Below, piece by piece: positions 16,811 through 26,259 of a stretch of DNA of 64,000 nt. The position numbers were made by a program, and so were the translations under genes. The first letter of the stretch is position 1. Each line of letters begins with the position of its first letter. The notes beneath the pieces are model-generated. The model saw only the letters and a list, made by a program, of their open reading frames with translations. It was not told the origin of the DNA and did not search any database. Origin of the DNA: a virus; the IMG/VR virus record IMGVR_UViG_3300042868_011386, positions 25,458 through 89,457 of that record. The stretch is one strand, 5' to 3'.

Positions 16811-17242
16811 ATGAGCCGCAACCTGTCTGACTATAATGATTCTAGAACGACAGTGGTGTCTAGAAAAAATTTATATTCGGATATTGATAATGCCTTTGCG
16901 ATACACCCGATCTATAATGACATCTTACCAATTACTGACATTGACTCAATAAAGCAAAGTTTAAAAAACTTACTATTGACAAACCGCTATGATCGTTGTT
17001 TTCAACCTGATGTTTATTCGGACGTAACTGCACTATTATTTGAACAGGTCGATATTTTTTCTGAAATTGAATTAAAGGAAAAAATAGAAAACATAATTGA
17101 TCAGTATGAACCACGAATAAGCGACTATGAAGTCATAGTTTCAGATGATTCTGAAAAAAATGCCTATCGAGTTTCTATTAAGTTTGAAACTTCATATGAT
17201 TCATCTTCTGAAATAGTAATATATTTAACTCGTATACGATAA
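16811..17242 (+). CDS. 25: gp25 baseplate wedge protein
   Basis: A 143-residue protein of the gp25/GPW family (T4 gp25 is 132 aa), the most conserved wedge protein of contractile injection systems, which contacts the sheath. Supporting features are an N-terminal FAIHPIYNDILPITDIDSIK, NLLLTNRYDRCFQPDVYSDV (the R-x-F-x-P type signature), and ENIIDQYEPRI. It is the first gene after a late promoter; its TAA overlaps the gp6 ATG (TAATG). Confidence 0.92.
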   Translation: MSRNLSDYNDSRTTVVSRKNLYSDIDNAFAIHPIYNDILPITDIDSIKQSLKNLLLTNRYDRCFQPDVYSDVTALLFEQVDIFSEIELKEKIENIIDQYEPRISDYEVIVSDDSEKNAYRVSIKFETSYDSSSEIVIYLTRIR

Positions 17243-19122
17243 TGGAAATTCCTACACAATCAGTAGCAGTCACAGAATTAGATTTTGATGCGATAAAAGC
17301 ATCTTTGATAGATTATTTTAAAACACAAGAGAGTCCATTTAAAGACTGGGACTATACTGGTTCTGGTTTAAATTTATTGATAGATGTACTTTCCCATAAT
17401 ACTCATTATAATGCGTTACTCGCGCATATGGCCGTAAATGAAAGTTTTATAGATTCGGCCCAACTTCGTCAAAACGTTGTATCTGCTGCAAAACTAATTG
17501 GATACACTCCACGTAGCGCAGTTGCTGCAAAAGCAACAATTGCCTGCAGTTTGCCTCCTCGTATTGACTCAATAAATGAATATGTAATACCAGCGGGTTC
17601 ACTATTTTCTTCAAACATAACTGATCGTACTAAAAACAGAGGTTATAGATTTACTAATTTAAATGATATTATTTGCAGCAAAAATTCAAATGGTTTATTG
17701 GCTGCAAATAACGTTGAAATATATCAAGGCGAAATTGTAACAAAGCGAATTCAAATAAATTCTGCTCAAAGTAATAATGAGTATATTATAGACGATAAAA
17801 ATATAGATTTAAATACTTTAAAAGTAGCTGTATTTCAAAATGGACGGTCAGAAATAAATGAAGTATATTCTAGATTTTCTGACATAAATGCAGTTGATAG
17901 GTCAACTCCAATTTATTTTATATATGAAAATTATAATGGAAACTATGTAATATCATTTGGTAATGGAGTATTTGGTAAAAGGCCAGATAATCTTAACATT
18001 TTAGAACTTAGTTATTTGGTTACTGATGGTGTTGGCTCAAACGGATCAAATATATTTTCATATTCAAGTTCATTTGACTCTACTAAAATTACTAAGGTTG
18101 ATATATTTACTATAAATCGTGCACTTGGTGGCGCTGATCAAGAATCAACAAGTAGTATAAAATATAACGCCCCGTTACAATATATTTCTCAAAATCGCGC
18201 TGTAACTGCAGATGATTATAAAACGTTAATACACGGAAAATTTCCAAACGTAAAATCCATATCTGTGTGGGGTGGGGAAGAAAATGAACCTCCTCAGTAT
18301 GGTAAAGTTTTTGTATCAATTAGAAAAAATAAAGACCTCAATTATACGTCTGACTTTTTAACCTATGAAGAAAAACAAGAAGTGCTATCATACTTAAGTG
18401 ACAAAAAAGTACTTTCAATATTTCCTGAAATAGTTGATCCAGAATATGTAAATATTGTTCTTGACGTGCTCTTTAAATATAACCGTAACCTTACTACATA
18501 TACAAAGATACAACTTGAAAATAAAGTTAAAGAAACAATAAGCGAGTTTAATACACAATATTTAGATTCATTTGATGGTGTGTTTCGTCATTCATTTTTA
18601 ACAAAAACTATTGACAACTCAAATCCTTCAATATTAAACTCTCATGTGAGAATTTATATTTCTAAAAGTGCTGAACTGCTTGCTGATTCTCCAGAAAAAA
18701 TAACTTTAAAATATGGTGTTCCGCTTACAGTTGACAATGACGTTACAATTATAAATTCAACTGGATGGGACTATAATGGCATAACATACTATATTGGCGA
18801 CACAAAGGATGACACATCAAGTGATGTGCGCTCACTATTCATATATTATTATGACTCAAATAATATACCAATTGTAAAAGAAAGAAATGTTGGTAAAATA
18901 ACATTAAGCACCGGAATATTAGAATTAAGTCCTCTATTTACAGATGAAAATGTCACACTAACATTAGATCTTATACCACTTTCAAATGATCTTGCTCCAA
19001 AACGCAATCAACTTATACAAATTGACTCTTCAAGATTAAACGTCTATGGTGAAGTTGATGCAATTGCGGTTGGTGGATCAAATCGTTCAGTAGAATACAC
19101 AACATTTAGTAGAGACCGTTAA
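17242..19122 (+). CDS. 6: gp6 baseplate wedge protein
   Basis: A 626-residue homologue of T4 gp6 (660 aa), the ring-forming wedge protein of the gpJ superfamily. The N-terminus is diagnostic: LDFDAIKASLIDYFKTQESP, then DWDYTGSGLNLLIDVLSHNT and YNALLAHMAVNESFIDSAQL, RQNVVSAAKLIGYTPRSA. The middle contains a conserved RALGGADQESTSSIKYNAPL and QNRAVTADDYKTLI, and the C-terminal part is beta-rich. It is coupled to gp25 by TAATG and followed after 2 bases by the next wedge gene. Confidence 0.93.
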   Translation: MEIPTQSVAVTELDFDAIKASLIDYFKTQESPFKDWDYTGSGLNLLIDVLSHNTHYNALLAHMAVNESFIDSAQLRQNVVSAAKLIGYTPRSAVAAKATIACSLPPRIDSINEYVIPAGSLFSSNITDRTKNRGYRFTNLNDIICSKNSNGLLAANNVEIYQGEIVTKRIQINSAQSNNEYIIDDKNIDLNTLKVAVFQNGRSEINEVYSRFSDINAVDRSTPIYFIYENYNGNYVISFGNGVFGKRPDNLNILELSYLVTDGVGSNGSNIFSYSSSFDSTKITKVDIFTINRALGGADQESTSSIKYNAPLQYISQNRAVTADDYKTLIHGKFPNVKSISVWGGEENEPPQYGKVFVSIRKNKDLNYTSDFLTYEEKQEVLSYLSDKKVLSIFPEIVDPEYVNIVLDVLFKYNRNLTTYTKIQLENKVKETISEFNTQYLDSFDGVFRHSFLTKTIDNSNPSILNSHVRIYISKSAELLADSPEKITLKYGVPLTVDNDVTIINSTGWDYNGITYYIGDTKDDTSSDVRSLFIYYYDSNNIPIVKERNVGKITLSTGILELSPLFTDENVTLTLDLIPLSNDLAPKRNQLIQIDSSRLNVYGEVDAIAVGGSNRSVEYTTFSRDR

Positions 19123-19124
19123 GC

Positions 19125-21665
19125 ATGCTCCTAAGTATAGCAAATTCTCGTCCGCGTAATATGGAATCCATTGGGGTGGAGGGACTCTATCCGTCGTCTT
19201 TACGAGAGTCAGCATCCTCACTTATCGGGTTTATTGAACAATACTATAATTATTTGAATAGTGTCGGACTCCCTTCAAACGAGATTGCAAACATCACTCG
19301 CGACAAAGACATTGATATTGTATCAAATAAATATTTGACTGAAATACAAAGTCTTATTGCACGAAATATACCAAATAGTCGTGCAGTTGATAAGGTTACA
19401 CTTTATCGAATTATTATACAGTATTATCGTACGCGTGGTTCAGAAGATAGTATACATACATTTTTTAAACTTTTCTTTGATGAAATTGTAGATATATTTT
19501 ACCCGCGAAACTATTTGTTTGACCTGTCTGGTGGATCTGGAAAATGGGCACCGCTTGATATACCTTCTCTCAGCGAGGTGTATACAAATCCAAATAAAGC
19601 TACATTAGAAATAATATCAGACTATAAAATAGGTCCATTTCCGTTTTCGGCAAAAGCACCATATGCAATAATTTTGCAGGCAATTAGCAGGAATGTATGG
19701 ACTTATAATGGTATTACAAAGGAAGTTAATTTACCTTATGTTGAACGCATAAATATATCTTCACAAGGGCAACCTCCAGTATTTAGGTGGTTGTACAAAT
19801 ATGGAAATGAGTTTGAGTTGTATAGTACTAATGATACAACTTGGCCTGATGAAGCGCAATGGCAAACGATTTCTCGTAATATTGAAAATTCTACAATTGG
19901 TACTACTGGCATTTCTCTTCTTGAATCTCAATCATTTTCTTTTTTGGAAAATAACACACTTGTTTTACTAGAAAATGGACAAGAGAATGAGGTAGTAACT
20001 ACAAAAAATATACAACATGACACTGTAGAAATAATACCAATACTTCCAACATTTGAACCAGAATTAGTACTTGATGAAAGTATTACTGGTCAAAACTTTA
20101 TTGATGAGTCTATACTAGCAAATGAAATAGTCAGTGAAAGAATAATTATTCTTGGAGACGATGATATTGACATTTCGCTCTATGGCTTAACTACAGAAGA
20201 AGAAGAATATTTACTTATTGAAAGAGGAGGAGAGCCAAATACAAATGCTCTTGTAGTTGAAAGCGGGTCTCGTGATGAAAAATTTATTACTATTCTTGAC
20301 AGCAAAAATATTGAATATTATCATCTATTTAGCATAGAAGCATTTCCACGTTACACAACAAAAATTGGAGATCTTGTTCATTCACTCGAGGATGTTATAA
20401 ATCCAACGATCAATGCGCAATTTTTACAATCAAAAGTTTATCGCTCTACGGATTTGGATCCAATATTATGGGTTGAAATTGACAAGAATATAGATGTTTG
20501 GAGTTATGCTGATAACAAGTCATTTGCCTCTGACTTATATAAGTTGCATGATGGCGAATATTGGCAAAAATATTCTTATCGCATACGCAGTATGCTTCCT
20601 CAAGAAGACTGGGTAAATGACTATTTACGATTTATGCATCCAGCTGGTTTAAAACTTTTTAGCGCAATACTGTATGAGTTTGTATCTCGTACTGCATGGA
20701 ATAATACAATTGATTATATTGCAAAAAGACCACAAGACAGCTATCTTTGGTTAAATGCGTATGAACCGCCAGTTGTTGGTTATCATACGCCTCGTTATCA
20801 GCCTGGATGGTTAACTGGAAACGAGCGTTTACTTACTATTATTCTAGAATATCTTAAGAGCAGTGGAAGCGAAGATGATTTTATCCGATTAATACGGCTT
20901 ATCATCAAAATTTTTACACAAAGCACCAATCCGCGAAATAAAAATATACACACTGAATATCAAAGATGGTTAAAATATCTTGATCCTAATGAACTTATAG
21001 CTGGGTATGCGGATAAAACAATTGATGAGGCAAACTCTCCATGGACAGACACCTCACGAGCTTTATTTAGTAATATTTCGTCATTTATCAGTTTTAAATT
21101 TAAAGATCCTTCTTATTATCCATGGTTCTATAGTGAGTTAATACCACTAGATCCATCATATGAAGACACTGACGATAATTATAATGAAGCGACTATAAGT
21201 TCGTTTGATATAGAAATGACACCGTATAATAATAGCACGCTTGAAGATAGAGAGCCTCTAGTATATGGATATGTACTTGAGGCTCAAAATGATGATGACT
21301 TTATAACTGAAAACAGCAGTGGTAGGTTTATTACTGAAGGTCAACCAGATATAAAAACAGTAATAAGTTTACTCTCTAATAAATCTACGGTAAAAGAAAA
21401 CGAAACTGTACGTTTCTATGCATTGACAAAAAATATACCAGAAGGAACAACTCTTTACTGGAGTGTTTCACAACCAAATATCTATCCTCAGTCTGGTACA
21501 ACAATTGTAAAAAATGAAGTAGCTGTTTTTAAAGCATTGCCTCTCATAAATTTTACAACTGGTGCACCTCAAACCTTTACCGCAACTCTTCGTCAGGGCG
21601 GTCCTGAAGGTCAAGTGCTCGTTAATAGTTTGCCGGTTACTGTAAATAATAATGTAGAGATATAG
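19125..21665 (+). CDS. Baseplate wedge protein, gp7-like
   Basis: An 846-residue protein in the gp7 position (T4 gp7 has 1032 aa). N-terminal motifs shared with marine T4-like wedge proteins: GVEGLYPSSLRESASSLIGF, YRIIIQYYRTRGSEDSIHTF, and FFDEIVDIFYPRNYLFDLSG. Near residue 580 a degenerate copy of this module occurs (ILEYLKSSGSEDDFIRLIRL ... TNPRNKNIHT), suggesting an internal duplication. The last about 100 residues look like an Ig domain (SNKSTVKENETVRFYAL ... TLYWSVS). The gp7 assignment is by synteny; in some marine phages the family is named VrlC-like. Confidence 0.65.
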   Translation: MLLSIANSRPRNMESIGVEGLYPSSLRESASSLIGFIEQYYNYLNSVGLPSNEIANITRDKDIDIVSNKYLTEIQSLIARNIPNSRAVDKVTLYRIIIQYYRTRGSEDSIHTFFKLFFDEIVDIFYPRNYLFDLSGGSGKWAPLDIPSLSEVYTNPNKATLEIISDYKIGPFPFSAKAPYAIILQAISRNVWTYNGITKEVNLPYVERINISSQGQPPVFRWLYKYGNEFELYSTNDTTWPDEAQWQTISRNIENSTIGTTGISLLESQSFSFLENNTLVLLENGQENEVVTTKNIQHDTVEIIPILPTFEPELVLDESITGQNFIDESILANEIVSERIIILGDDDIDISLYGLTTEEEEYLLIERGGEPNTNALVVESGSRDEKFITILDSKNIEYYHLFSIEAFPRYTTKIGDLVHSLEDVINPTINAQFLQSKVYRSTDLDPILWVEIDKNIDVWSYADNKSFASDLYKLHDGEYWQKYSYRIRSMLPQEDWVNDYLRFMHPAGLKLFSAILYEFVSRTAWNNTIDYIAKRPQDSYLWLNAYEPPVVGYHTPRYQPGWLTGNERLLTIILEYLKSSGSEDDFIRLIRLIIKIFTQSTNPRNKNIHTEYQRWLKYLDPNELIAGYADKTIDEANSPWTDTSRALFSNISSFISFKFKDPSYYPWFYSELIPLDPSYEDTDDNYNEATISSFDIEMTPYNNSTLEDREPLVYGYVLEAQNDDDFITENSSGRFITEGQPDIKTVISLLSNKSTVKENETVRFYALTKNIPEGTTLYWSVSQPNIYPQSGTTIVKNEVAVFKALPLINFTTGAPQTFTATLRQGGPEGQVLVNSLPVTVNNNVEI

Positions 21666-21745
21666 AGATACCAACATACTCAATAACATCAAACACAAAT
21701 AGTTAATAGCGGTGAAAGTGTCTCACACACCTATTCATAAGATAA

Positions 21746-21753
21746 TATAAATA
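21746..21753 (+). promoter_or_regulatory. T4-type late promoter (TATAAATA) for 21760
   Basis: An exact motif with 6 bases (TAGTAT) to the ATG. It lies at the end of a 94-base intergenic stretch that also holds short inverted repeats (GGTG 21711-21714 with CACC 21728-21731; GTGT/ACAC) without a T-tract. Confidence 0.8.
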
Positions 21754-21759
21754 TAGTAT

Positions 21760-22569
21760 ATGCCTGACGTAAAATTTTCACAACTTACCGCAATAACAGC
21801 AGCGCAGCCAGCTGATTATATACCAATTGTTGATGTTTCTAATCAATTTATGTCAGAAAATGGAAGCAACGCAATTATAACTGTTGGTGATCTTACCTCT
21901 TCATTTTTTGATGGTTTAGGAGATGGTTCAATAAGCATTTCTAAACTAGAAGCAAACCCAACCTTTACTGGCAATGTAATATTGCCGAGTACAACTACTA
22001 TTGGCAGTGTAAATAGTACAGAAATTGGTTTCTTGTCTGGTTTACGAAACAACGTTCAATATCAACTTGATAACCCATACTTTAATAACGGCACTGTAAT
22101 ACTTGGTCCTGGTATGGCTTCATCGGCTCCTCTAAAAATTAGTCCTGGTACTAATACAACAACGCTAACTTCTGGCAACATAGAATTTGACGGAACAAAG
22201 TTGTATGTTACAAATAGCACACCTACGCGTCAAGCACTTGCTACAGAATCGTTTGTCACTGTGGCCAATTTACATGTTGTAGTTAACACCTCTGCGTCAA
22301 CGCTCACTATAACTCAAGCCGATAACAATGAGTATATACGATGCTCTGCGGCAGGCGGTACTGCAATAACACTGGATGGATCTGGTGCATGGACAGTAGG
22401 CATGACAGTGACACTTCGACGTACTACCAGTGCTGGTGCATTAACATTAACTACTTCAAATGCAACAATAAATGACAATGATATTGCAAATGTTTTAGGC
22501 GGAGACACATTTGCATTAAAATGTGTTGATGTTACCAGTCCTACAAATAAGGTATTTGATTTTATTTAA
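21760..22569 (+). CDS. Short tail fibre-type structural protein
   Basis: A 269-residue protein. Its N-terminus, VKFSQLTAITAAQPADYIPI, is shared with the next two fibre genes (KISELTPLNSASVTAGDLLH and KISDLTSVDTIGVNDLIPI), as is the module NPTFTGNVILPSTTTIGSVN followed by TEIGFLSGLRNNVQYQLD. The C-terminal 90 residues form a beta-rich domain (TITQADNNEYIRCSAAGG) like those found on many phage tail appendages. It is probably a baseplate-attached fibre or fibre adaptor. Expression is from the late promoter directly upstream. Confidence 0.65.
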   Translation: MPDVKFSQLTAITAAQPADYIPIVDVSNQFMSENGSNAIITVGDLTSSFFDGLGDGSISISKLEANPTFTGNVILPSTTTIGSVNSTEIGFLSGLRNNVQYQLDNPYFNNGTVILGPGMASSAPLKISPGTNTTTLTSGNIEFDGTKLYVTNSTPTRQALATESFVTVANLHVVVNTSASTLTITQADNNEYIRCSAAGGTAITLDGSGAWTVGMTVTLRRTTSAGALTLTTSNATINDNDIANVLGGDTFALKCVDVTSPTNKVFDFI

Positions 22570-22572
22570 TAT

Positions 22573-22686
22573 ATGTTATTATCTACATTAAAAAGGAAAC
22601 GTCGTCGTCGCGGTAATAACGGTAATAGTGGTAGTAATGGTAATCAAATTATCCATACTACTACTACTACTACTACTTTTGATTAA
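22573..22686 (+). CDS. Small basic low-complexity ORF (37 aa)
   Basis: A tiny open frame between two fibre genes. The N-terminus is MLLSTLKRKRRRRG, followed by Asn/Gly/Ser repeats and a run of seven Thr encoded by a pure ACT microsatellite (about 22659-22676). It starts 3 bases after the previous stop and ends 10 bases before the next late promoter. The basic patch and Gly/Asn linker recall disordered linkers of fibres. It could be a real micro-protein or the residue of a degraded fibre gene. No function is proposed. Confidence 0.4.
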   Translation: MLLSTLKRKRRRRGNNGNSGSNGNQIIHTTTTTTTFD

Positions 22687-22695
22687 TGTGTGTCG

Positions 22696-22703
22696 TATAA
22701 ATA
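22696..22703 (+). promoter_or_regulatory. T4-type late promoter (TATAAATA) for 22711
   Basis: An exact motif with 7 bases (ATAGCAT) to the ATG of the collar-domain fibre gene. Confidence 0.8.
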
Positions 22704-22710
22704 ATAGCAT

Positions 22711-24045
22711 ATGGCTACAGTAAAAATTTCAGAGTTGACACCATTAAACAGCGCTTCAGTGACTGCTGGTGATCTTTTACATATTATCAATATAGAAGAA
22801 ACAACAGAAAATTATCCAACTGGTACAAATAAAAGAATTACAGCACAAAATCTTGCAAATGGTCTCGCCGGCCTAGCCACAGTAATTCCACAAACAATAC
22901 AAACTGCTTTAGACAACAAAGTATCACTTGAAAATTTTAATAATGCAAGTTTAAAAATTGCCGCTCCAGTAGCAGCTGCGACCACTACAGATATAGATCT
23001 AGCAAGTACACTAAATACAGTTCTTATTGATGGTGTACAACTTTTAGTAAATGACCGAGTGCTTGTAAAAAATCAAAATGATAATAGATTTAATGGCATC
23101 TATGTAGTAAACTCGGGAGTGCCTACTCGTGCAACAGACTTTGACACACTAACCGAAATTAATAATGGCTATGTGCTTGTAAATGGCGGAGACACTCAAA
23201 AAGGCAGCGCGTGGGCAGTAACGTCTACTATAGCAGTTGTCAACACTGATCCAATTGTATTTACTCAATTTGCTGCTGCAGTTACAAATATCAATAAGGC
23301 TTCTATAGGACTTGGACAAGTTAACGATACGAGTGACCTCAATAAGCCGCTGTCTACTGCAACAACTGCTGCGCTTGCCCTTAAACAAGGCACAATTACT
23401 GGAGCAGCATCAACAATAACGACAAACTATCTTGCTATTGACCGTGCATTAATTTCAAATGACACTGGCACAGTAGCTGTAAGCGCAATAACAAGCACAG
23501 AATTAGGCCGATTAACTGGTGTTAGTAGTAATATTCAAAATCAGTTGAATGCAAAGGCACCAATCAATAACCCAACATTTACTGGTACCGTTAACTTACC
23601 AAGTGGCACAAAAATTGATGGTACTTCTGTAGATCTTATTCCTGCAGGCGCGATTATGGCTTTTGCAATGAATAGCGCGCCAAGTGGCTGGTTAGCTTGT
23701 AATGGTAGCACTATAAATCGAGTAACTTATGCTAGACTATTTGATGCAATTAGCACATTATACGGGGCTGGCAACGGGACTTCAACCTTTAGATTGCCAG
23801 ATCTTCGCGGCTATTTTGTACGTGGTTATGGAGAAGATGAAGGATCTGGCGCTTTTGGAGCAAAACAAGCTGACGCGTTTAAGGCTCACACACACAATAC
23901 TATACAAACCATTGACCAAGGCGGTGGATTTGATGCGGGAGCAGGCAGACCTAGATATGGTGGAAGCGCAACAGCATCAAGTAGCACAGGCGGATCAGAA
24001 ACCCGTCCAAAAAACATCGCAATGCTCTATTGCATCAAAATATAA
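22711..24045 (+). CDS. Tail fibre with phage tail collar domain (gp12-like)
   Basis: A 444-residue protein. It shares the N-terminal KISELT attachment module with its neighbours. Residues about 90-195 form a phage module (VNDRVLVKNQNDNRFNGIYV, FTQFAAA) that also occurs in the fibre at 57929. At residues 318-400 there is a tail collar domain: IPAGAIMAFAMNSAPSGWLA, CNGSTINRVTYARLFDAI, FRLPDLRGYFVRGYGEDEG. The end, KAHTHNTIQ and ETRPKNIAMLYCIKI, is also typical. Collar domains occur in short tail fibres such as T4 gp12, which bind the host surface irreversibly. Confidence 0.85.
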   Translation: MATVKISELTPLNSASVTAGDLLHIINIEETTENYPTGTNKRITAQNLANGLAGLATVIPQTIQTALDNKVSLENFNNASLKIAAPVAAATTTDIDLASTLNTVLIDGVQLLVNDRVLVKNQNDNRFNGIYVVNSGVPTRATDFDTLTEINNGYVLVNGGDTQKGSAWAVTSTIAVVNTDPIVFTQFAAAVTNINKASIGLGQVNDTSDLNKPLSTATTAALALKQGTITGAASTITTNYLAIDRALISNDTGTVAVSAITSTELGRLTGVSSNIQNQLNAKAPINNPTFTGTVNLPSGTKIDGTSVDLIPAGAIMAFAMNSAPSGWLACNGSTINRVTYARLFDAISTLYGAGNGTSTFRLPDLRGYFVRGYGEDEGSGAFGAKQADAFKAHTHNTIQTIDQGGGFDAGAGRPRYGGSATASSSTGGSETRPKNIAMLYCIKI

Positions 24046-24061
24046 TAATTAAAAAATAGCT

Positions 24062-26173
24062 ATGCCATTTAAAATTTCAGACCTTACTTCAGTCGACACA
24101 ATAGGCGTCAATGATCTTATACCAATTATTGCCGTTGATGATGGCACAATGGGAAGCACCGGCACAAACAGACGAATAGCTGCTGGGCTTGCGGCAAACC
24201 AAATTGCTGGATTAATTACGGTCGTTCCATCTATTGTTGTGACTGCCTTGTCAACAAAAGCAAACATTGACAGTCCTACTTTTACTGGAAGTGTTACATT
24301 GCCATCTACAACTGCTATTGGTCCAGTAACCGGCGTGGAAATTGGTCGTCTTAGTGGAATTACCAGTAACATTCAAACTCAACTAGATGGTAAAATATCA
24401 GCAATTGGTTCATCTTTTAGTGGCACTCCCACATTTTCAAATTCTTCAGCTAATTCATTAACAGCTGGGGCATTACACTGTAATGCGTCTACGGGTGCAA
24501 TACTCATTGACAATGGCGGCCATAAACGAATTTCATGGAATGATGGCGGACCTGGCGACTTTAATATTCGTGCTGGGCATTATAGAACTTCAACTGACGC
24601 AGTATTTGCAAAGGCACCAGCTGACACCAATGGCGGTGCTGCACGAATAACATTAAACACTGATGTTGCAGATGGTACAATTACATTAAGTACAGCAGCA
24701 ATTGGGACGCCCGGAACAACAGTAAGTTGGGCAAATAACTTTGCGTTAAACAAAGACTATGCCTATACTGATAAAAAGTTTGGAATTGGTTTAAGCACAA
24801 CTCCTGCTGCATTTTTACATATTAATGCTGGGTCATTAGGTGCAACAGCAAACTCGGAAGTTGAAATTTGTAGACTCTCTACAACTAATGCTAATGGCTC
24901 TAACCTAATAGTATCAACAAAACGAAACGCCGCTGGCGCTGATTGGACGACTGCTTCGACTCGCATAACACAACGCACAGACACCACTAATCAAGGTTAT
25001 ATTGAATTTAATCCTTCAAGTGTTACCGCTGGTTTGGCACTTGGATCTGGTGCTAACCAAGCAATTGTAATTGATAGTACTGGCAAAGTTGGTATTGGTA
25101 AAAACAACCCAGCGACTGCACTTGATGTCAATGGCACAGTTACAGCAACAACATTTAGTGGGTCATTTTCTGGGTCTATTACTGGAAACTCAGCTACATC
25201 TACACTTGCGGCAAAAGCAAGTACGCTTGCATCTGGTGGCGGAAATGGTAGTGGAATGACTTTCAACTGGACTCCTGGTACAGGCACTCAACCAACTTGG
25301 TTGTGGGGTGGAAATGACGCCACCAATATGTATGTCTATAATCCAAGTAACTTTAGCGTAGCTTATGCAGCAAGTGCAGGAGTTGCAAACAGATTAGCTG
25401 AATCATACAGTTTAAAAAGTGGAGCTTTAGACATGCGTAGTACTTGGGATAATCGTGGCACTGTATCATGGTCTAGAAATTTAGTTGGTCAGTATTACGA
25501 ATATACGTTAAATTATTCAGCTAGTAATGCCACTCTAAAATCTGCATGTGAAAGAATAGAGGTTGATCACTGGGTACCGGTGTATATACCAAACTTTTTA
25601 TATAGTGGTGCATATAAAGTTATAGCTAACAATACCGTAAACAAAACATTAACATTTAGAGTTAAACATACAAGTTTATTAACTGGATGGAGTACACCAA
25701 ATGTTGGAACTGGCAACAGCGGCACTGGTCTAACACCATTTGGCATAATTGCAGATCCATGGAATCGTTTTGTAGTAATGCATTCTACATTAGTATCTGA
25801 TACTGCAAATGCTGGCTTTCTTAGATCAGATAATGATGGTATGTTATGCTTTATAAATTTAAAAACTGGAAGTCAATTACCTCAAGGCTTTGGTGTCGAT
25901 CGTGCTCGTTTGAATATTAAATCTCATTATGGTGATTTTGGCACAACTGTCTATTATACTGGATTATTGCCAACTACAGCTCGTCAATTAGACTATTTTA
26001 ATGGAAGTACAAATCGTTCTAGAGGAGATGGAGAATGGTTTAATACTGACTATGCAACTGCAAATACGCACGATAATTATGTTTTTACCGATAAAACTAT
26101 ACCTATCGGCATTAGTACTGCTCCTCGCTATACTCATTTTGAAGTTGAGTATATTACTATTCCATATCCATAA
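24062..26173 (+). CDS. Tail fibre protein sharing the KISDLT attachment module
   Basis: A 703-residue protein. Residues 1-120 repeat the N-terminal module of the two preceding fibre genes (KISDLTSVDTIGVNDLIPI; SPTFTGSVTLPSTTAIGPVT; VEIGRLSGITSNIQTQLDGK). The middle is repetitive beta structure (KVGIGKNNPATALDVNG is a common phage fibre motif). The C-terminal 300 residues are a distinct, probably receptor-binding domain with no family I recognise. No late promoter is visible; it is probably read through from 22696. Confidence 0.7.
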   Translation: MPFKISDLTSVDTIGVNDLIPIIAVDDGTMGSTGTNRRIAAGLAANQIAGLITVVPSIVVTALSTKANIDSPTFTGSVTLPSTTAIGPVTGVEIGRLSGITSNIQTQLDGKISAIGSSFSGTPTFSNSSANSLTAGALHCNASTGAILIDNGGHKRISWNDGGPGDFNIRAGHYRTSTDAVFAKAPADTNGGAARITLNTDVADGTITLSTAAIGTPGTTVSWANNFALNKDYAYTDKKFGIGLSTTPAAFLHINAGSLGATANSEVEICRLSTTNANGSNLIVSTKRNAAGADWTTASTRITQRTDTTNQGYIEFNPSSVTAGLALGSGANQAIVIDSTGKVGIGKNNPATALDVNGTVTATTFSGSFSGSITGNSATSTLAAKASTLASGGGNGSGMTFNWTPGTGTQPTWLWGGNDATNMYVYNPSNFSVAYAASAGVANRLAESYSLKSGALDMRSTWDNRGTVSWSRNLVGQYYEYTLNYSASNATLKSACERIEVDHWVPVYIPNFLYSGAYKVIANNTVNKTLTFRVKHTSLLTGWSTPNVGTGNSGTGLTPFGIIADPWNRFVVMHSTLVSDTANAGFLRSDNDGMLCFINLKTGSQLPQGFGVDRARLNIKSHYGDFGTTVYYTGLLPTTARQLDYFNGSTNRSRGDGEWFNTDYATANTHDNYVFTDKTIPIGISTAPRYTHFEVEYITIPYP

Positions 26174-26233
26174 TTGATATGTTCTGACGAATATATCATA
26201 ATAAGATGTTTAAATATTTAGGACAAAAAATTT

Positions 26234-26241
26234 TATAAATA
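26234..26241 (+). promoter_or_regulatory. T4-type late promoter (TATAAATA) for gp8
   Basis: An exact motif with 18 bases to the ATG at 26260. This is the one exact late promoter with room for a short leader (about 13 bases, A-rich, no Shine-Dalgarno). Confidence 0.8.
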
Positions 26242-26259
26242 CATTAAATAAAACACAGT

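Noticed and set aside
21704-21736. Imperfect hairpin after the gp7-like gene as a terminator
   Set aside because: Short broken stem and no T-tract.
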